Assembly: GCF_036227485.1 (NCBI RefSeq)
Contig: NZ_CP109479.1
Span: 4,030,001 to 4,094,000 of the forward strand
DNA from: Streptomyces sp. NBC_01451
Lineage (GTDB): Bacteria; Actinomycetota; Actinomycetes; Streptomycetales; Streptomycetaceae
Direction: 5' to 3'
DNA length: 64,000 bases
The notes beneath the pieces were generated by a model, which was not told where the DNA came from, did no database searches, and saw only the letters and a program-made list of their open reading frames with translations. Below, piece by piece: positions 45,229 through 56,693 of this stretch (the stretch's first letter is position 1; each line of letters starts with the position of its first letter). The translations under genes and the position numbers were made by a program.

Positions 45229-45245
45229 TCTGACGGTCCGTCACT
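45229..45245. promoter_or_regulatory. Operator O5: TCTGACG-GTC-CGTCACT
   Basis: 12 of 14 arm positions match; 26 bp upstream of the LLM gene start at 45202. Confidence 0.65.
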
Positions 45246-45270
45246 TCTGGCCGCGATGGACATCGTTGCG

Positions 45271-45287
45271 GCTGACGCACCGTCAGG
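45271..45287. promoter_or_regulatory. Operator O6: GCTGACG-CAC-CGTCAGG
   Basis: The inner 12 arm positions are intact. Centre-to-centre distance from O5 is 42 bp, four helical turns. Confidence 0.7.
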
Positions 45288-45367
45288 CAAGGGGTCGCAG
45301 ACCTTCGTTCCTCACCCTCCCCCTCCCTCTCCCCCGCTCCAACCCGCTGCCCGCTGCCCGCTGCCCG

Positions 45368-47830
<2,463 letters not shown>

Positions 47831-47926
47831 CCACGCCTCCCCTCTCGCTGCCGTACGGAAGTACGCCACTCCTCGTGACGCCACACCCTCATGACGCCGA
47901 CCGTCATACGGATATACGGATCGACG

Positions 47927-48775
47927 TCACACTCTCGCTCGGACGAGGGTCACATCGTCGTTGCGCATCCGGGCGCGCGCCCGCTGGTCGCCCACCCACT
48001 CGGCGAAGTCCTGCTGGTCGAAAGCCGCGAAGGCCGGGAGAGCCGGCGCCTGTTCGGGCTCGCCCGTCGCCTCCCGGGACAGCATCCAGGCCGCAAGCGC
48101 GTCGGTGGTGAGCAGGAGTTCGTCGCCGGGCAGCAGTTCCCCGTGCGCCACCCGCATCCGTTCCGCGACCAGCCGCACATCGTGATTCCGGCTGCCCAGC
48201 AGCTGGGGCGTGATCCCGAACTCCTCGACCGTACGCACCGGAAAGGAGTCGAGGAGGCGTCCGTCGCGCAGCTGGAACAGGCAGCTGTCGCCGAGGGCGA
48301 AGGAGTACCAGTACCAGCGGGTCGTGCCGTCCTCCAGGACGGTGGCCCGGATCTCGGCCCCCAGCACCGTGGCGAACGCCCCCTTTTCCAGGCCGGGTTG
48401 CTCGTACCAGGTGATGGGCCTGCCCTGCGTGGCGCGCTCGGCCTGGTAGCGGGCGAGGAAGGCGTCCCAGTGCAGTGCGGAGCGCTCCATCAAGTCCCTT
48501 ACGAATGTACCGAGTTCCTCCCACCAGTCACCGGCCAGCCGCATGGACTCGACGGCGTCGGCGACGAGGAGCATGGCCCAGTCACGGGCGAGCAGGCTCT
48601 CCGAGGCTCCGTCGGACACGGCGGCGTACAGGGACGCGACGGCCCGGCCCGCACTGTCGACGCCCGCCTCGCCGGACTGCCAGCAGTACGCGGCGTCCTC
48701 GCACTCCCGCTCGCTGCTGCCCGACTTCTGTGTCCACAACCACTGTGCCCGCGGCAGCGCCGGGATGTCCCCCAT
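47927..48775 (-). CDS. PP2C-like Ser/Thr phosphatase of the triad
   Basis: 282 residues from ATG 48775, which comes 2 bp after the stop of the vWA gene. PP2C landmarks: ECEDAAYC near the start, VSDGASES (metal Asp-Gly), GAFATVLGAE, FALGDSCLFQL, LLLTTDALAAW and the closing RNDDVTLVRARV (metal Asp pair). It should dephosphorylate the products of the neighbouring kinase. Operon position between vWA and kinase is that of TerY-P triads. Confidence 0.85.
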   Translation of the reverse strand: MGDIPALPRAQWLWTQKSGSSERECEDAAYCWQSGEAGVDSAGRAVASLYAAVSDGASESLLARDWAMLLVADAVESMRLAGDWWEELGTFVRDLMERSALHWDAFLARYQAERATQGRPITWYEQPGLEKGAFATVLGAEIRATVLEDGTTRWYWYSFALGDSCLFQLRDGRLLDSFPVRTVEEFGITPQLLGSRNHDVRLVAERMRVAHGELLPGDELLLTTDALAAWMLSREATGEPEQAPALPAFAAFDQQDFAEWVGDQRARARMRNDDVTLVRARV

Positions 48776-48777
48776 GG

Positions 48778-49767
48778 TCAGCGCAGCTCCGTCGCACGGG
48801 TGCCGATGTCGAGGAACTCCACGATGGAGACGATGTCGGCGTTGTAGACGAAGCCCCGGGTCGTCCCGCTGACCCGGTGGCCCTGCGAGGCGGCGTACGA
48901 ACGCATGTGGCCGGGCAGGACGCTGGACATCTGGAAGAGCAGCTTCGCGTAGGTGTCCGGTAGCGCTTCCTCGTTGTCCGGGAACGTGATGGGGGCGCCG
49001 CCGCTGCCGGAGACGTGCAGGTTGAAGAGGAGGACCGGGCCGTCCGCGGTGGCGTGCGAGGCCAGGCCGATGGCGGCGCTGGTCGGGTCGCCGTCGGTGG
49101 ACTCCCCGTCGGTGAGGTTGAGGACGATGGGCGGGAAGCCACCGGGGTGCGTGTCGACCCAGTGCGCCACCAGGGTGTTCGCATAGCCGAGGGCCCGGGT
49201 CATGGGCGTACCGCCGTTGGTGACCGGGTCCATCCACACCGGGAACTGGACGGACGTCTCGACGAGACCGCCGGCGCCGTCCGGCACCTTCTTGGTACGA
49301 CTCTCCACGCGCGCCGGGTTGTTGGCGACCTCGCCCAGCGGAACGAGGTCGCGGCCGGCGAGGGCACCCTGATAGGCGGAGCCGACGTGGTTGTGGCCGT
49401 AACCGATCACGGAGACGTGGAAGTAGTCGCGTACGCCCTCCTCCTTGGCGCACTTGACCGACAGTTCCGTCAGCAGCCGGTTGATGGCGTTGGACACCAC
49501 CTCGGCCCGCGGCTGGGTCGTCTCACCGTTCTGCATGGGGTCGCTCATGGAGGCGGACTGGTCCACCAGGAAGATGAAGCAACCCGGGTTGGTCCGGCTG
49601 ATCTCTGCGGTGTACGGCAACGGACGTCCCCCGATTTTCCCTGCACGGTCGCTGTGCAGCAGCAGTGCGGTGGCCGGGGGACAGTCGCGTTCGGGCAGCG
49701 CTTCTTCACCATCCGACCACTTGGCCCCCCAAGGGAATTCACGGTACCGGATGACCAGCGGCGCCAT
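48778..49767 (-). CDS. vWA-domain protein (TerY-like) of the triad
   Basis: 329 residues from ATG 49767. After about 60 residues comes a vWA domain with an intact metal-ion-dependent adhesion site: DQSASM (DxSxS), Thr in GGTPMTRAL and Asp in LTDGESTDGDP. Such domains bind protein ligands through Mg2+. Adjacent PP2C and kinase genes make it the presumed target-binding subunit. It begins 23 bp after the stop of the amidohydrolase gene on the same strand, so it may share that gene's promoter. Confidence 0.85.
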   Translation of the reverse strand: MAPLVIRYREFPWGAKWSDGEEALPERDCPPATALLLHSDRAGKIGGRPLPYTAEISRTNPGCFIFLVDQSASMSDPMQNGETTQPRAEVVSNAINRLLTELSVKCAKEEGVRDYFHVSVIGYGHNHVGSAYQGALAGRDLVPLGEVANNPARVESRTKKVPDGAGGLVETSVQFPVWMDPVTNGGTPMTRALGYANTLVAHWVDTHPGGFPPIVLNLTDGESTDGDPTSAAIGLASHATADGPVLLFNLHVSGSGGAPITFPDNEEALPDTYAKLLFQMSSVLPGHMRSYAASQGHRVSGTTRGFVYNADIVSIVEFLDIGTRATELR

Positions 49768-49790
49768 GGCTTCTACGCCAGTTTCACCAG

Positions 49791-51062
49791 CTATGCCGTA
49801 CCGCCGGGATGCCACAGCCCGTCCGGCGTCAGGCCCAGCAGCTCGATCGCGTTGCCCCGTACGATCCGCTCCACGACCTCCGGGTCCAGATGCCCCATCT
49901 GGGCCTCGCCGACCTCGCGCGAACCGGGCCAGGTGGAGTCGGAGTGGGGGTAGTCGGTCTCGTAGAGGACGTTGCCCACACCGATCGCGTCGAGGTTGCG
50001 CAGCCCGAAGGCGTCGTCGAAGAAGCAGCCGTAGACGTGCTCGGCGAACAGCTCGGAGGGCGGCCGGTGGACCTTGTCGGCGACTCCGCCCCAGCCCCGG
50101 TTCTCCTCCCAGACCACGTCCGCGCGCTCCAGGATGTACGGGATCCAGCCGATCTGGCCCTCCGCGTACATGATCTTGAGCTGCGGGAAGCGTTCGAACT
50201 TGCCGCTCATCAGCCAGTCGACCATCGAGAAGCAGCAGTTGGCGAAGGTGATGGTGGAGCCGACGGCGGGCGGGGCGTCGGCGGAGGTGGACGGCATCCG
50301 GCTGCTGGAGCCGATGTGCATCGCGATGACGGTGCCCGTCTCGGCGCAGGCGGCGAGGAACGGGTCCCAGTCGTCGCCGTGGATCGAGGGCAGACCGAGG
50401 TGCGGGGGGATCTCGGAGAAGGCGACCGCGCGAACGCCGCGGGCCGCGTTGCGCCGGACCTCGGCCGCCGCCAACTCCGCGTCCCAGAGCGGGATCAGAG
50501 TGAGCGGGATGAGACGGCCCTGCGCGGCCGGGCCGCACCACTCGTCCACCATCCAGTCGTTGTATGCGCGTACGCCGAGCAGTCCGAGTTCGCGGTCCTC
50601 GGCCTCGGTGAAGGTCTGGCCGCAGAAGCGCGGGAAGGTCGGGAAACAGACGGCGGACTGGACGTGGTTGATGTCCATGTCGGCCAGTCGCTGCGGGACG
50701 TCGTAGGAACCCGGGCGCATCTGCTCGTAGGTGATGACCTCCAGCTTGATCTCGTCCCGGTCGTAGCCGACGGCGGTGTCGAGGCGGGTGAGGGGGCGGT
50801 GCAGGTTCTCGTAGACCCACCAGTCGCCGATCGGGCCGTCGTCGCCGGGTTCACCCATGACGGGCTTGAACCGGCCGCCGAGGAAGGACATCGACTTCAG
50901 CGGCGCCCGGACTATGCGCGGGCCGATGTCCCGGTACTTCTTCGGCAGCCGGTCCTGCCAGACGCCCGGCGGCTCCACCGTGTGGTCGTCCACCGAGATG
51001 ATCTTCGGGAAGGTGTCGGTCGTCTCCGCACCCTCCGCCGCGCTCTCCACAGTCGTCTCCAT
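49791..51062 (-). CDS. Amidohydrolase 2-family metal-dependent hydrolase
   Basis: 423 residues from ATG 51062 (GTG 51071 is an alternative). The amidohydrolase_2 family pattern is clear: SVDDHTVEPPGVW near the start, WWVYENLHRPLTR, AMHIGSS with a metal His, ERFPQLKIMYAEGQIGWIPYILERAD, and LYETDYPHSDSTWP with the metal Asp. Relatives include decarboxylases such as ACMSD and uncharacterised enzymes in steroid and aromatic catabolism. No ribosome-binding site precedes either start. Operator O7 lies 20 bp upstream, so the message may be leaderless or begin within a few bases of the start. Confidence 0.9.
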   Translation of the reverse strand: METTVESAAEGAETTDTFPKIISVDDHTVEPPGVWQDRLPKKYRDIGPRIVRAPLKSMSFLGGRFKPVMGEPGDDGPIGDWWVYENLHRPLTRLDTAVGYDRDEIKLEVITYEQMRPGSYDVPQRLADMDINHVQSAVCFPTFPRFCGQTFTEAEDRELGLLGVRAYNDWMVDEWCGPAAQGRLIPLTLIPLWDAELAAAEVRRNAARGVRAVAFSEIPPHLGLPSIHGDDWDPFLAACAETGTVIAMHIGSSSRMPSTSADAPPAVGSTITFANCCFSMVDWLMSGKFERFPQLKIMYAEGQIGWIPYILERADVVWEENRGWGGVADKVHRPPSELFAEHVYGCFFDDAFGLRNLDAIGVGNVLYETDYPHSDSTWPGSREVGEAQMGHLDPEVVERIVRGNAIELLGLTPDGLWHPGGTA

Positions 51063-51082
51063 AGAGGGCACGGTAGCGCCGA

Positions 51083-51099
51083 TCTGACGAACCGTCAGC
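51083..51099. promoter_or_regulatory. Operator O7: TCTGACG-AAC-CGTCAGC
   Basis: 13 of 14 arm positions match. It is 20 bp upstream of the amidohydrolase start and 184 bp from the divergent afsR-like gene. Confidence 0.75.
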
Positions 51100-51283
51100 T
51101 ACGCGACCGCACGTCCCTTTCGGCCACCTCGCCGCCCCCTTTCCGTGCGACCCCGCGCGAACAGCGGGTGAGAAGCGTGCGATACCGCGCACCCGGCCTG
51201 TGATCGGCGTCTCCAGAGCTGACGCACATGCCGTGGACAAGGCAAACTGCTGTTCTAGTCATGATGTTCGGCAGGGAGCGGCG

Positions 51284-54283
51284 ATGGGCGACGTACCGGC
51301 TGTACCGCGGGTGCCGGCACAGCGGGGCCGGGAGGGTTCCTCGGCGGACACCCCGGCGGGTTCCTCCGCGCGGGTGCCGGTGCCGTCGACGGCACTGCGC
51401 TTCAGTGTGCTCGGGCCGGTGCGGGCCTGGCTCGACGAGACGTCGCTGCCCACCGGCTCCCCACAGCAACGGGCGCTGTTGGCCGCGCTGTTGCTGCGTG
51501 ACGGACGTACGGCCACGGCGGCCGAGCTGATCGACGCGCTGTGGGGCGAGGAGCCGCCGTCACAGGCGCTGGCGGCGGTACGGACGTACGCCTCGCGGCT
51601 GCGGAAGGTCCTGGGCTCCGGTGTCCTGGTGAGCGAGTCCACGGGGTACGCCATCCGCTCGCTGCCGGAGGGCGCGCTCGATCTGGCGGTGGCGCAGGAC
51701 CTGGCCGCCGAGGCGGAGAAGGCGAAGAACACCGGCGACCTGTGCCACGCCCGGAACCTCCTCAACCAGGCCCTCGACCTGTGGGACGGGGAGCCGCTGG
51801 CGGGCGTACCGGGCCCGTACGCGGACGCCCAGCGCGTGCGGCTGGAGGAATGGCGTCTGCAACTCCTCGAATCCCGCCTGGACATGGACCTGGAGCAGGG
51901 CTGCCACGCGGAGGCGGTCAGCGAGCTGACCGCGCTCACGGCGGCCGAACCCCTCCGCGAACGCCTGCGCGAGCTGCTGATGCTGGCGCTGTACCGCAGT
52001 GGCCGCCAGGCCGAGGCGTTGGCGGTGTACGCGGACACGCGCCGCCTGCTGGCGGACGAACTCGGCGTCGACCCGCGCCCCGGCCTGCGGGACCTGCAAC
52101 AGCGCATCCTCCGGGCGGACCCGGGCCTCGCCGAACCCTCGGCGCCGCTGGCCCCCGAACCGGCCGCCGCGCCGGTACGACCCGCCCAACTCCCGGCGTC
52201 GGTCCCGGACTTCACGGGCCGCGCGGCCTTCGTGTCCGAACTGAGCGAGGTGCTTTCCCTGGCCGAGGGCCGCGTGATGGCGGTGTCGGCACTGGCGGGC
52301 ATCGGCGGCGTCGGCAAGACGACCCTCGCCGTGCACGTGGCCCACCAGGCCCGGTCGTCCTTCCCCGACGGCCAGTTGTACGTCGACCTCCAGGGCGCCG
52401 GCACCCGCGCCGCCGAACCGGAAACGGTCCTGGGCGCGTTCCTCCGCGCCCTGGGCACCGCCGACTCGGCGATCCCGGACTCCCTGGAGGAACGCGCGGC
52501 CCTGTACCGCTCGGTACTGGACGGCCGCCGGGTCCTCGTCCTGCTGGACAACGCGCACGACGCCGCCCAGGTACGTCCGCTGCTGCCCGGCACACCGGGC
52601 TGCGCGGCCCTCGTCACCTCCCGGGTACGGATGGTGGACCTGGCCGGCGCCCACCTGGTGGACCTGGACGTCATGTCCCCCGAGGAGGCCCTCCAGCTGT
52701 TCACGAAGATCGTGGGCGCCGAACGGGTCGCCTCGGAGCGCAAGGCGGCCCTCGACGTGGTCGCGGCCTGCGGTTTCCTGCCGCTGGCGATCAGGATCGC
52801 GGCATCCCGGCTGTCGGCGCGCAGGACCTGGACGGTGTCGGTCCTGGCGGCGAAGCTGGCGGACGAACGGCGCCGGCTGGACGAACTCCAGGCGGGCGAC
52901 CTGGCGGTGAAGGCGACGTTCGAGCTGGGGTACGGGGCGCTGGACCCGCAACAGGCGCGCGCCTTCCGGCTGTTGGGCCTCGCGGACGGCCCCGACATGT
53001 CGCTGGCGGCGGCAGCGGCCGTACTGGACCTCCCCGTCGACGACACCGAGGACGTGCTGGAGTCCCTGGTCGACACCTCCCTGCTGGAGTCGGCCGCCCC
53101 GGGCCGCTACCGCTACCACGACCTCGTACGCCTCTACGCGCGTTCCTGCGCGGAACGGGACGAACAGCCGCCGGGCGAGCGGGACCTGGCGATGTCACGG
53201 CTGCTGGACTTCTACCTGGCGACGGTCGCCGAGGTCTATCTGATCGAACGGCCCGGAGACCGGCTCGTCGACCACCTGGAGCGGACCGAGTATCCGGGGC
53301 TGACGTTCGAGGACCGGCACGCGGCGCAGGACTGGCTGTACGCCGAGGCGAACTGCCTGCTGGCCTGCGCCCGGCAGTCCTTCGTCGACAGCAGGCTGCG
53401 CAGGGGCGTCGATCTGCTGTGGGCCGCCAAGGATCTGGGCGAGTCGGGGGCCAACTCGAAGGTGTACGAGTCCGCAGCCCTGGCCGCACGCGACTTCGCC
53501 GAAGCGGTGGGTGACACATACGCGGAAGGACGGGCGCGGACGACACTCACCAACGTCCATCTCGTGGCGGGGCGTTATGCCGAGGCGGACGAGGAGGCTC
53601 GGCAGGCGGTGCTGCTCGCGACCACCGTCGGCGACGGCGTGACCGCCTACTGGGCGAGCAACGACCGCGGGATCATCGCGTTCAACCAGGGGCGGCACAC
53701 GGACGCCGAGGAGTACCTGCTCAAGGCGATCGAGGGCTCCCGCTCGGTGGGAAGCAAGCCGGGCGAGGCGAGCGCGCTCTGCAACCTCTCCCGCCTGCAC
53801 CTGGCCATGGGGCACACCTCCCGTGCCATCACCCTGGCCCGTCAGGGTCTGGAGATCTACGACCGCGCCGGTCTCACCCTGCGGCTGGCGAACGCGCGGT
53901 ACGCCCTCGGTGTGGCCTTCACCCAGGCAGGACGCCATGGCGAGGCACTGGCGGAGTACGACCAGGCACTGCTGAGTTTCGGGCAGAACCGCCAGCGGCT
54001 GTGGGAGGGCACCACCCACTTCCGCGTGGCACAGGCACACCTGGCGGCCCAGCAGGCGGCCCTGGCCGCACGGCACGCGGAACAGGCTCTCGCCATCGGG
54101 TTCATCGGCGGAGACCGTATGCGGGCCCACATCCGCACCACCCTCGGCCGTTCGCTGGCCGCGCTCGGCCAGGCCGATCGCGCCCGCGCCTGCTGGCTCG
54201 AAGCACTCTCCCTCTACGAGGCCTCAGGGGCGGCGGAGGCCGACGAGGTACGGGCACTGCTCCTGCCCCTTCGGGCACCATGA
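51284..54283 (+). CDS. afsR: AfsR-type SARP regulator with NB-ARC ATPase and TPRs
   Basis: 999 residues from ATG 51284 (GGGAG upstream). The N-terminal OmpR-like winged helix shows LRFSVLGPVRAWLD, GSPQQRALLAALLLRDGRTATAAELIDALWGEEPP and TYASRLRKVLG. A BTAD bacterial activation domain (residues about 138-285) follows, with YADAQRVRLEEWRLQLLE and LGVDPRPGLRDLQQRIL. The NB-ARC P-loop GIGGVGKTT is at about 339-347, and TPR repeats fill the C-terminal third. It activates secondary-metabolism genes, in S. coelicolor after phosphorylation by AfsK-type kinases. Length, order and the AfsS-like gene 160 bp downstream make orthology to afsR likely. Confidence 0.85.
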   Translation: MGDVPAVPRVPAQRGREGSSADTPAGSSARVPVPSTALRFSVLGPVRAWLDETSLPTGSPQQRALLAALLLRDGRTATAAELIDALWGEEPPSQALAAVRTYASRLRKVLGSGVLVSESTGYAIRSLPEGALDLAVAQDLAAEAEKAKNTGDLCHARNLLNQALDLWDGEPLAGVPGPYADAQRVRLEEWRLQLLESRLDMDLEQGCHAEAVSELTALTAAEPLRERLRELLMLALYRSGRQAEALAVYADTRRLLADELGVDPRPGLRDLQQRILRADPGLAEPSAPLAPEPAAAPVRPAQLPASVPDFTGRAAFVSELSEVLSLAEGRVMAVSALAGIGGVGKTTLAVHVAHQARSSFPDGQLYVDLQGAGTRAAEPETVLGAFLRALGTADSAIPDSLEERAALYRSVLDGRRVLVLLDNAHDAAQVRPLLPGTPGCAALVTSRVRMVDLAGAHLVDLDVMSPEEALQLFTKIVGAERVASERKAALDVVAACGFLPLAIRIAASRLSARRTWTVSVLAAKLADERRRLDELQAGDLAVKATFELGYGALDPQQARAFRLLGLADGPDMSLAAAAAVLDLPVDDTEDVLESLVDTSLLESAAPGRYRYHDLVRLYARSCAERDEQPPGERDLAMSRLLDFYLATVAEVYLIERPGDRLVDHLERTEYPGLTFEDRHAAQDWLYAEANCLLACARQSFVDSRLRRGVDLLWAAKDLGESGANSKVYESAALAARDFAEAVGDTYAEGRARTTLTNVHLVAGRYAEADEEARQAVLLATTVGDGVTAYWASNDRGIIAFNQGRHTDAEEYLLKAIEGSRSVGSKPGEASALCNLSRLHLAMGHTSRAITLARQGLEIYDRAGLTLRLANARYALGVAFTQAGRHGEALAEYDQALLSFGQNRQRLWEGTTHFRVAQAHLAAQQAALAARHAEQALAIGFIGGDRMRAHIRTTLGRSLAALGQADRARACWLEALSLYEASGAAEADEVRALLLPLRAP

Positions 54284-54288
54284 GCGGC

Positions 54289-54306
54289 GTTCATCAATCG
54301 TTTATT
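54289..54306 (+). promoter_or_regulatory. Candidate SARP/PhoP-type direct repeat upstream of the AfsS-like gene
   Basis: GTTCATC (54289-54295) and GTTTATT (54300-54306) are 11 bp apart, the spacing of AfsR and PhoP boxes. It lies immediately after the afsR stop and 140 bp before the AfsS-like ATG; in S. coelicolor both proteins bind the afsS promoter. Confidence 0.55.
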
Positions 54307-54445
54307 CCCAGCTGACAAGCTCAGCGAAGTGATCCGTCGCGTCGGGGGGCAGGCGGGTCCACAGGGCCCCTGCCCGGCAGGACTCGGGGGAGTTGCCGGG
54401 TGGGGTGCCCTCAGGTTTCCCACGCAATCAGGGGAGTTCAGGACA

Positions 54446-54634
54446 ATGACGCAGCCCGAGCAGAGCACCGAAGAGTTCACCACGATGGACAACCACACAC
54501 CGTCGGCACCGCTGGACGAGACGGTCACCACACTCGACAACCACACTCCCGCGGAACCGCCGGCGTCCGAGGAGGCCATCACCACGATGGACAACCACAC
54601 GCCCGCACCGCCGGTCCTGGACCTGGACCGCTGA
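54446..54634 (+). CDS. afsS: AfsS-like small repeat protein
   Basis: 62 residues from ATG 54446. It is built of three repeats, TTMDNHTPSAP, TTLDNHTPAEP and TTMDNHTPAPP, after an acidic leader (MTQPEQSTEEF). AfsS of S. coelicolor is a small protein of similar length with three such T-x-D-x-H repeats and is the target gene of AfsR. Its molecular function is unknown; it stimulates antibiotic production when overexpressed. Position downstream of the AfsR-type gene and repeat pattern support the assignment. Confidence 0.75.
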   Translation: MTQPEQSTEEFTTMDNHTPSAPLDETVTTLDNHTPAEPPASEEAITTMDNHTPAPPVLDLDR

Positions 54635-54710
54635 CACCTTCCTCCCAGCGGGGATCGGCCGCGACGGCACGGAGGGGGAGCCGTCGCGGCCGATGTGCTG
54701 CCTTTCGGAC

Positions 54711-54837
54711 ATGCGCCCCGAGGAACGCCCTCGGCACAGCGGTGATCACGGCTGCCGCCGCGCTCGGGACCTCGGTTCCGGCGTTCGCCGACAACCACAT
54801 CACGGACACTCCCGGCACCACGACGACAACCACGTGA
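54711..54837 (+). pseudogene. Frameshifted exported DNH-motif peptide
   Basis: After ATG 54711 (MRP) the frame drops into a His/Arg-rich nonsense sequence. Shifting by one base after the third codon instead gives RNALGTAVITAAAALGTSV, a good signal peptide ending PAFA, then DNHITDTPGTTTTTT and a stop at 54837. The DNH motif matches the AfsS-like repeats just upstream. I read this as a small exported relative broken by a one-base shift, or a sequencing error. Confidence 0.4.
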
Positions 54838-54893
54838 CGATCGCCGGGGTGGGCACGGACGACAGCCACGCCACCCGACCCTGGCACCGGCAC

Positions 54894-54935
54894 CACGTTG
54901 ATGGAGCTGAGCGGACGCTCAGCTCCATCAACGTG
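54894..54935. repeat. 42-bp near-perfect palindrome
   Basis: Perfect 20-bp arms (54894-54913 and 54916-54935) around a 2-nt centre, beginning CACGTTGATGG. It lies in the gap between the AfsS-like region and the DUF4328 gene and could act as a terminator or as a protein-binding palindrome. The rest of 54838-55235 shows no gene. Confidence 0.85.
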
Positions 54936-55235
54936 TCCGCACAGCGAGGGCAGCGAGGGCGTCGGACAGCGCCAACCCACGCCCCGACTCGTCGGCCCCC
55001 GTGGCACTGAGCAGCACCGGAAGAGCACGCGGCTCGGGATCGCCCCCTCCACCCGGATACGCACCGTCCGCCACCCGCTGTCGGGCCACGCGGAGTCGAT
55101 CGGGGACCGACCTCGCGCTCCCACCGGCCGGGACGAGGACCCGAAAGCCGTACACCCATACGGCGAGCGGCCCTTATGATCGCTCCGCCCGGCGCCCGCT
55201 GCGGCTGCGTACGCCTCCGAGACAGGCCGAGGACG

Positions 55236-55838
55236 ATGACGAGTACCACCCGCAGAGCTCCCTGGCTCCTTGCCCGCTTCGCGCAGGCGTCGATAGCGAC
55301 GGCCGCCGTGACGGACGTGTTCCGCGCGGCGGCAGTCCGGGACGACTACCTCGACCGCTCGGCTGCGTCCCTGCACAAGTCGGGCCTCATCTCCATGGCC
55401 TTCGTCTATCTGATGACCTTCACGATCGTGCTGTTCCTCGTGTGGCTCGTCCAATCCCGGCGAAACGCCACGGAGTTGTTCCCCCTGGCCACGCTCCCGA
55501 GTCGGGGCTGGACGATCGGCGCGTGGTTCATTCCGGTGGTCAACTTCTTCGTCCCTCGCCGGCTCGTCCTGGACATCGGGCGCGCGAGCTCCGTGTCATG
55601 GGACCAGAAGCGGGACACGACCCTGGTGAACCTGTGGTGGGGCGCCTGGATCACGCACTCGCTCGTGCTCGTGGTGGCGGACCAGGCGGCCCCGTGGTCG
55701 ATGGCTCTGCTCGTGGTGGCGGAGGCGCTCATGATCGCGGCGGCCGTACTGCTGGTTCTCGTCATCGAACGCATCACGACGTTGCAGAGCACCGCACTCG
55801 CCACCACCGTCCCGGTCGCACCCCTCACCCAGGCCTGA
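55236..55838 (+). CDS. DUF4328 integral membrane protein
   Basis: 200 residues from ATG 55236. Four to five hydrophobic helices, with the DUF4328 pattern LHKSGLISMAFVYLMTFTIVLFLVWLVQSRRNA, SRGWTIGAWFIPVVNFFVPRRLVLDI and NLWWGAWITHSLV. The function of the family is unknown. The start is close to its GAGG, so ATG 55176, 20 codons earlier, remains possible. Confidence 0.83.
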   Translation: MTSTTRRAPWLLARFAQASIATAAVTDVFRAAAVRDDYLDRSAASLHKSGLISMAFVYLMTFTIVLFLVWLVQSRRNATELFPLATLPSRGWTIGAWFIPVVNFFVPRRLVLDIGRASSVSWDQKRDTTLVNLWWGAWITHSLVLVVADQAAPWSMALLVVAEALMIAAAVLLVLVIERITTLQSTALATTVPVAPLTQA

Positions 55839-55879
55839 GTCAGTCCCCCGATGCACTCCCCACAGCGACGCGACCGGAC

Positions 55880-56579
55880 GCGCACGCCCCCGCCGCTTCA
55901 ACCCCCTCACCGCCGACGAAGCCCGACGCTTCCCCACCGCCGCCCAGGCCACCGGCACGCCGCCCTGTTCGAACTCGCCCTGCGCACCGGCCTGCGCAAG
56001 GGCGAACTCCTCGGCCTGCGCTGGGAAGATCTCGACCTCGACGCCGGTACCGCCACCATCCGTCGCACCCTCCAGCGCACCCGTACCGGCGGTCTGACCA
56101 CCTTGCCGACCAAGACCATCAGCTCAGAACGGCGCATCGCGCCGCCGGTCTCCTGCGTCGCCTCGCTTCGCGCGCACCGCGAGCATCAGGCACAGGAGAA
56201 GGCCCACGCGGTCTCCAACTGGCAAAGCATCGGGCACGTCTTCACCCGGTCCGACGGCCACCCGATCGAGCCCGCCACCCTCACACGCCACTTCAACGCC
56301 CTGCTCCGCAACGCCCGCCTACGGCCGATCCGGTTCCACGACCTCCGCCACTCCACCGCGACCCTCCTCCTGGAACAGGGCGTCGAACTCGTCGTCATCA
56401 AGGAACTCCTCGGCCACGCCCACATCGGCGTAACCGCCACGATCTACGCACACGTCCGCCTCCGCCTCCAACGCCAGGCAATCGACCTCCTCGGACACGC
56501 ACTCCGCACCCTCCCGGAGACCCCTGGCGACCTGGATGACGGCGACGAGACGCCGCCCTGTCCAGCGCCTGTCCGCTGA
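55880..56579 (+). pseudogene. Truncated, frameshifted tyrosine recombinase (integrase)
   Basis: The intact reading from about 55960 encodes the catalytic half: ALRTGLRKGELLGLRWEDLDLD (Arg I), FHDLRHSTATLLLEQG (His-x-x-Arg), LGHAHIGVTATIYAHV (His and nucleophile Tyr). The sequence before it continues the family in another frame (RFNPLTADEARRFPTAAQATG, 55894-55956). A one-base shift therefore separates the two, and the N-terminal core-binding domain is missing altogether. It is a remnant of an integrative element. No tRNA or attachment site is visible next to it. Confidence 0.8.
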
Positions 56580-56607
56580 CGTTGCCGTCAACTACTGCCG
56601 TCAGACA

Positions 56608-56640
56608 CAGAGGCCCCACCGCAGACCGGTGGGGCCTCTG
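56608..56640. terminator. Strong hairpin terminator
   Basis: CAGAGGCCCCACCG (56608-56621) pairs with 56627-56640 around a 5-nt loop, 28 bp after the integrase remnant. Confidence 0.85.
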
Positions 56641-56693
56641 CAGTGTCACCCGATGACCCCTAGCGGATCTGACGATCATGGGAGAGACGTCAA

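Noticed and set aside
48778..50820. A single 680-codon frame joining amidohydrolase antisense-like sequence to the vWA gene
   Set aside because: Its first half is an out-of-frame reading of the amidohydrolase gene. ATG 49767 starts the vWA protein cleanly.
54400..54710. Longer frame overlapping the AfsS-like gene in another phase
   Set aside because: It reads the DNH repeats out of frame (HHDGQPH); the AfsS-like frame explains the repeat structure.
56661..56687. TCTGACG near the IS256 stub as a further operator
   Set aside because: The matching CGTCA comes 11 bp too late, so the 7+3+7 geometry is absent.
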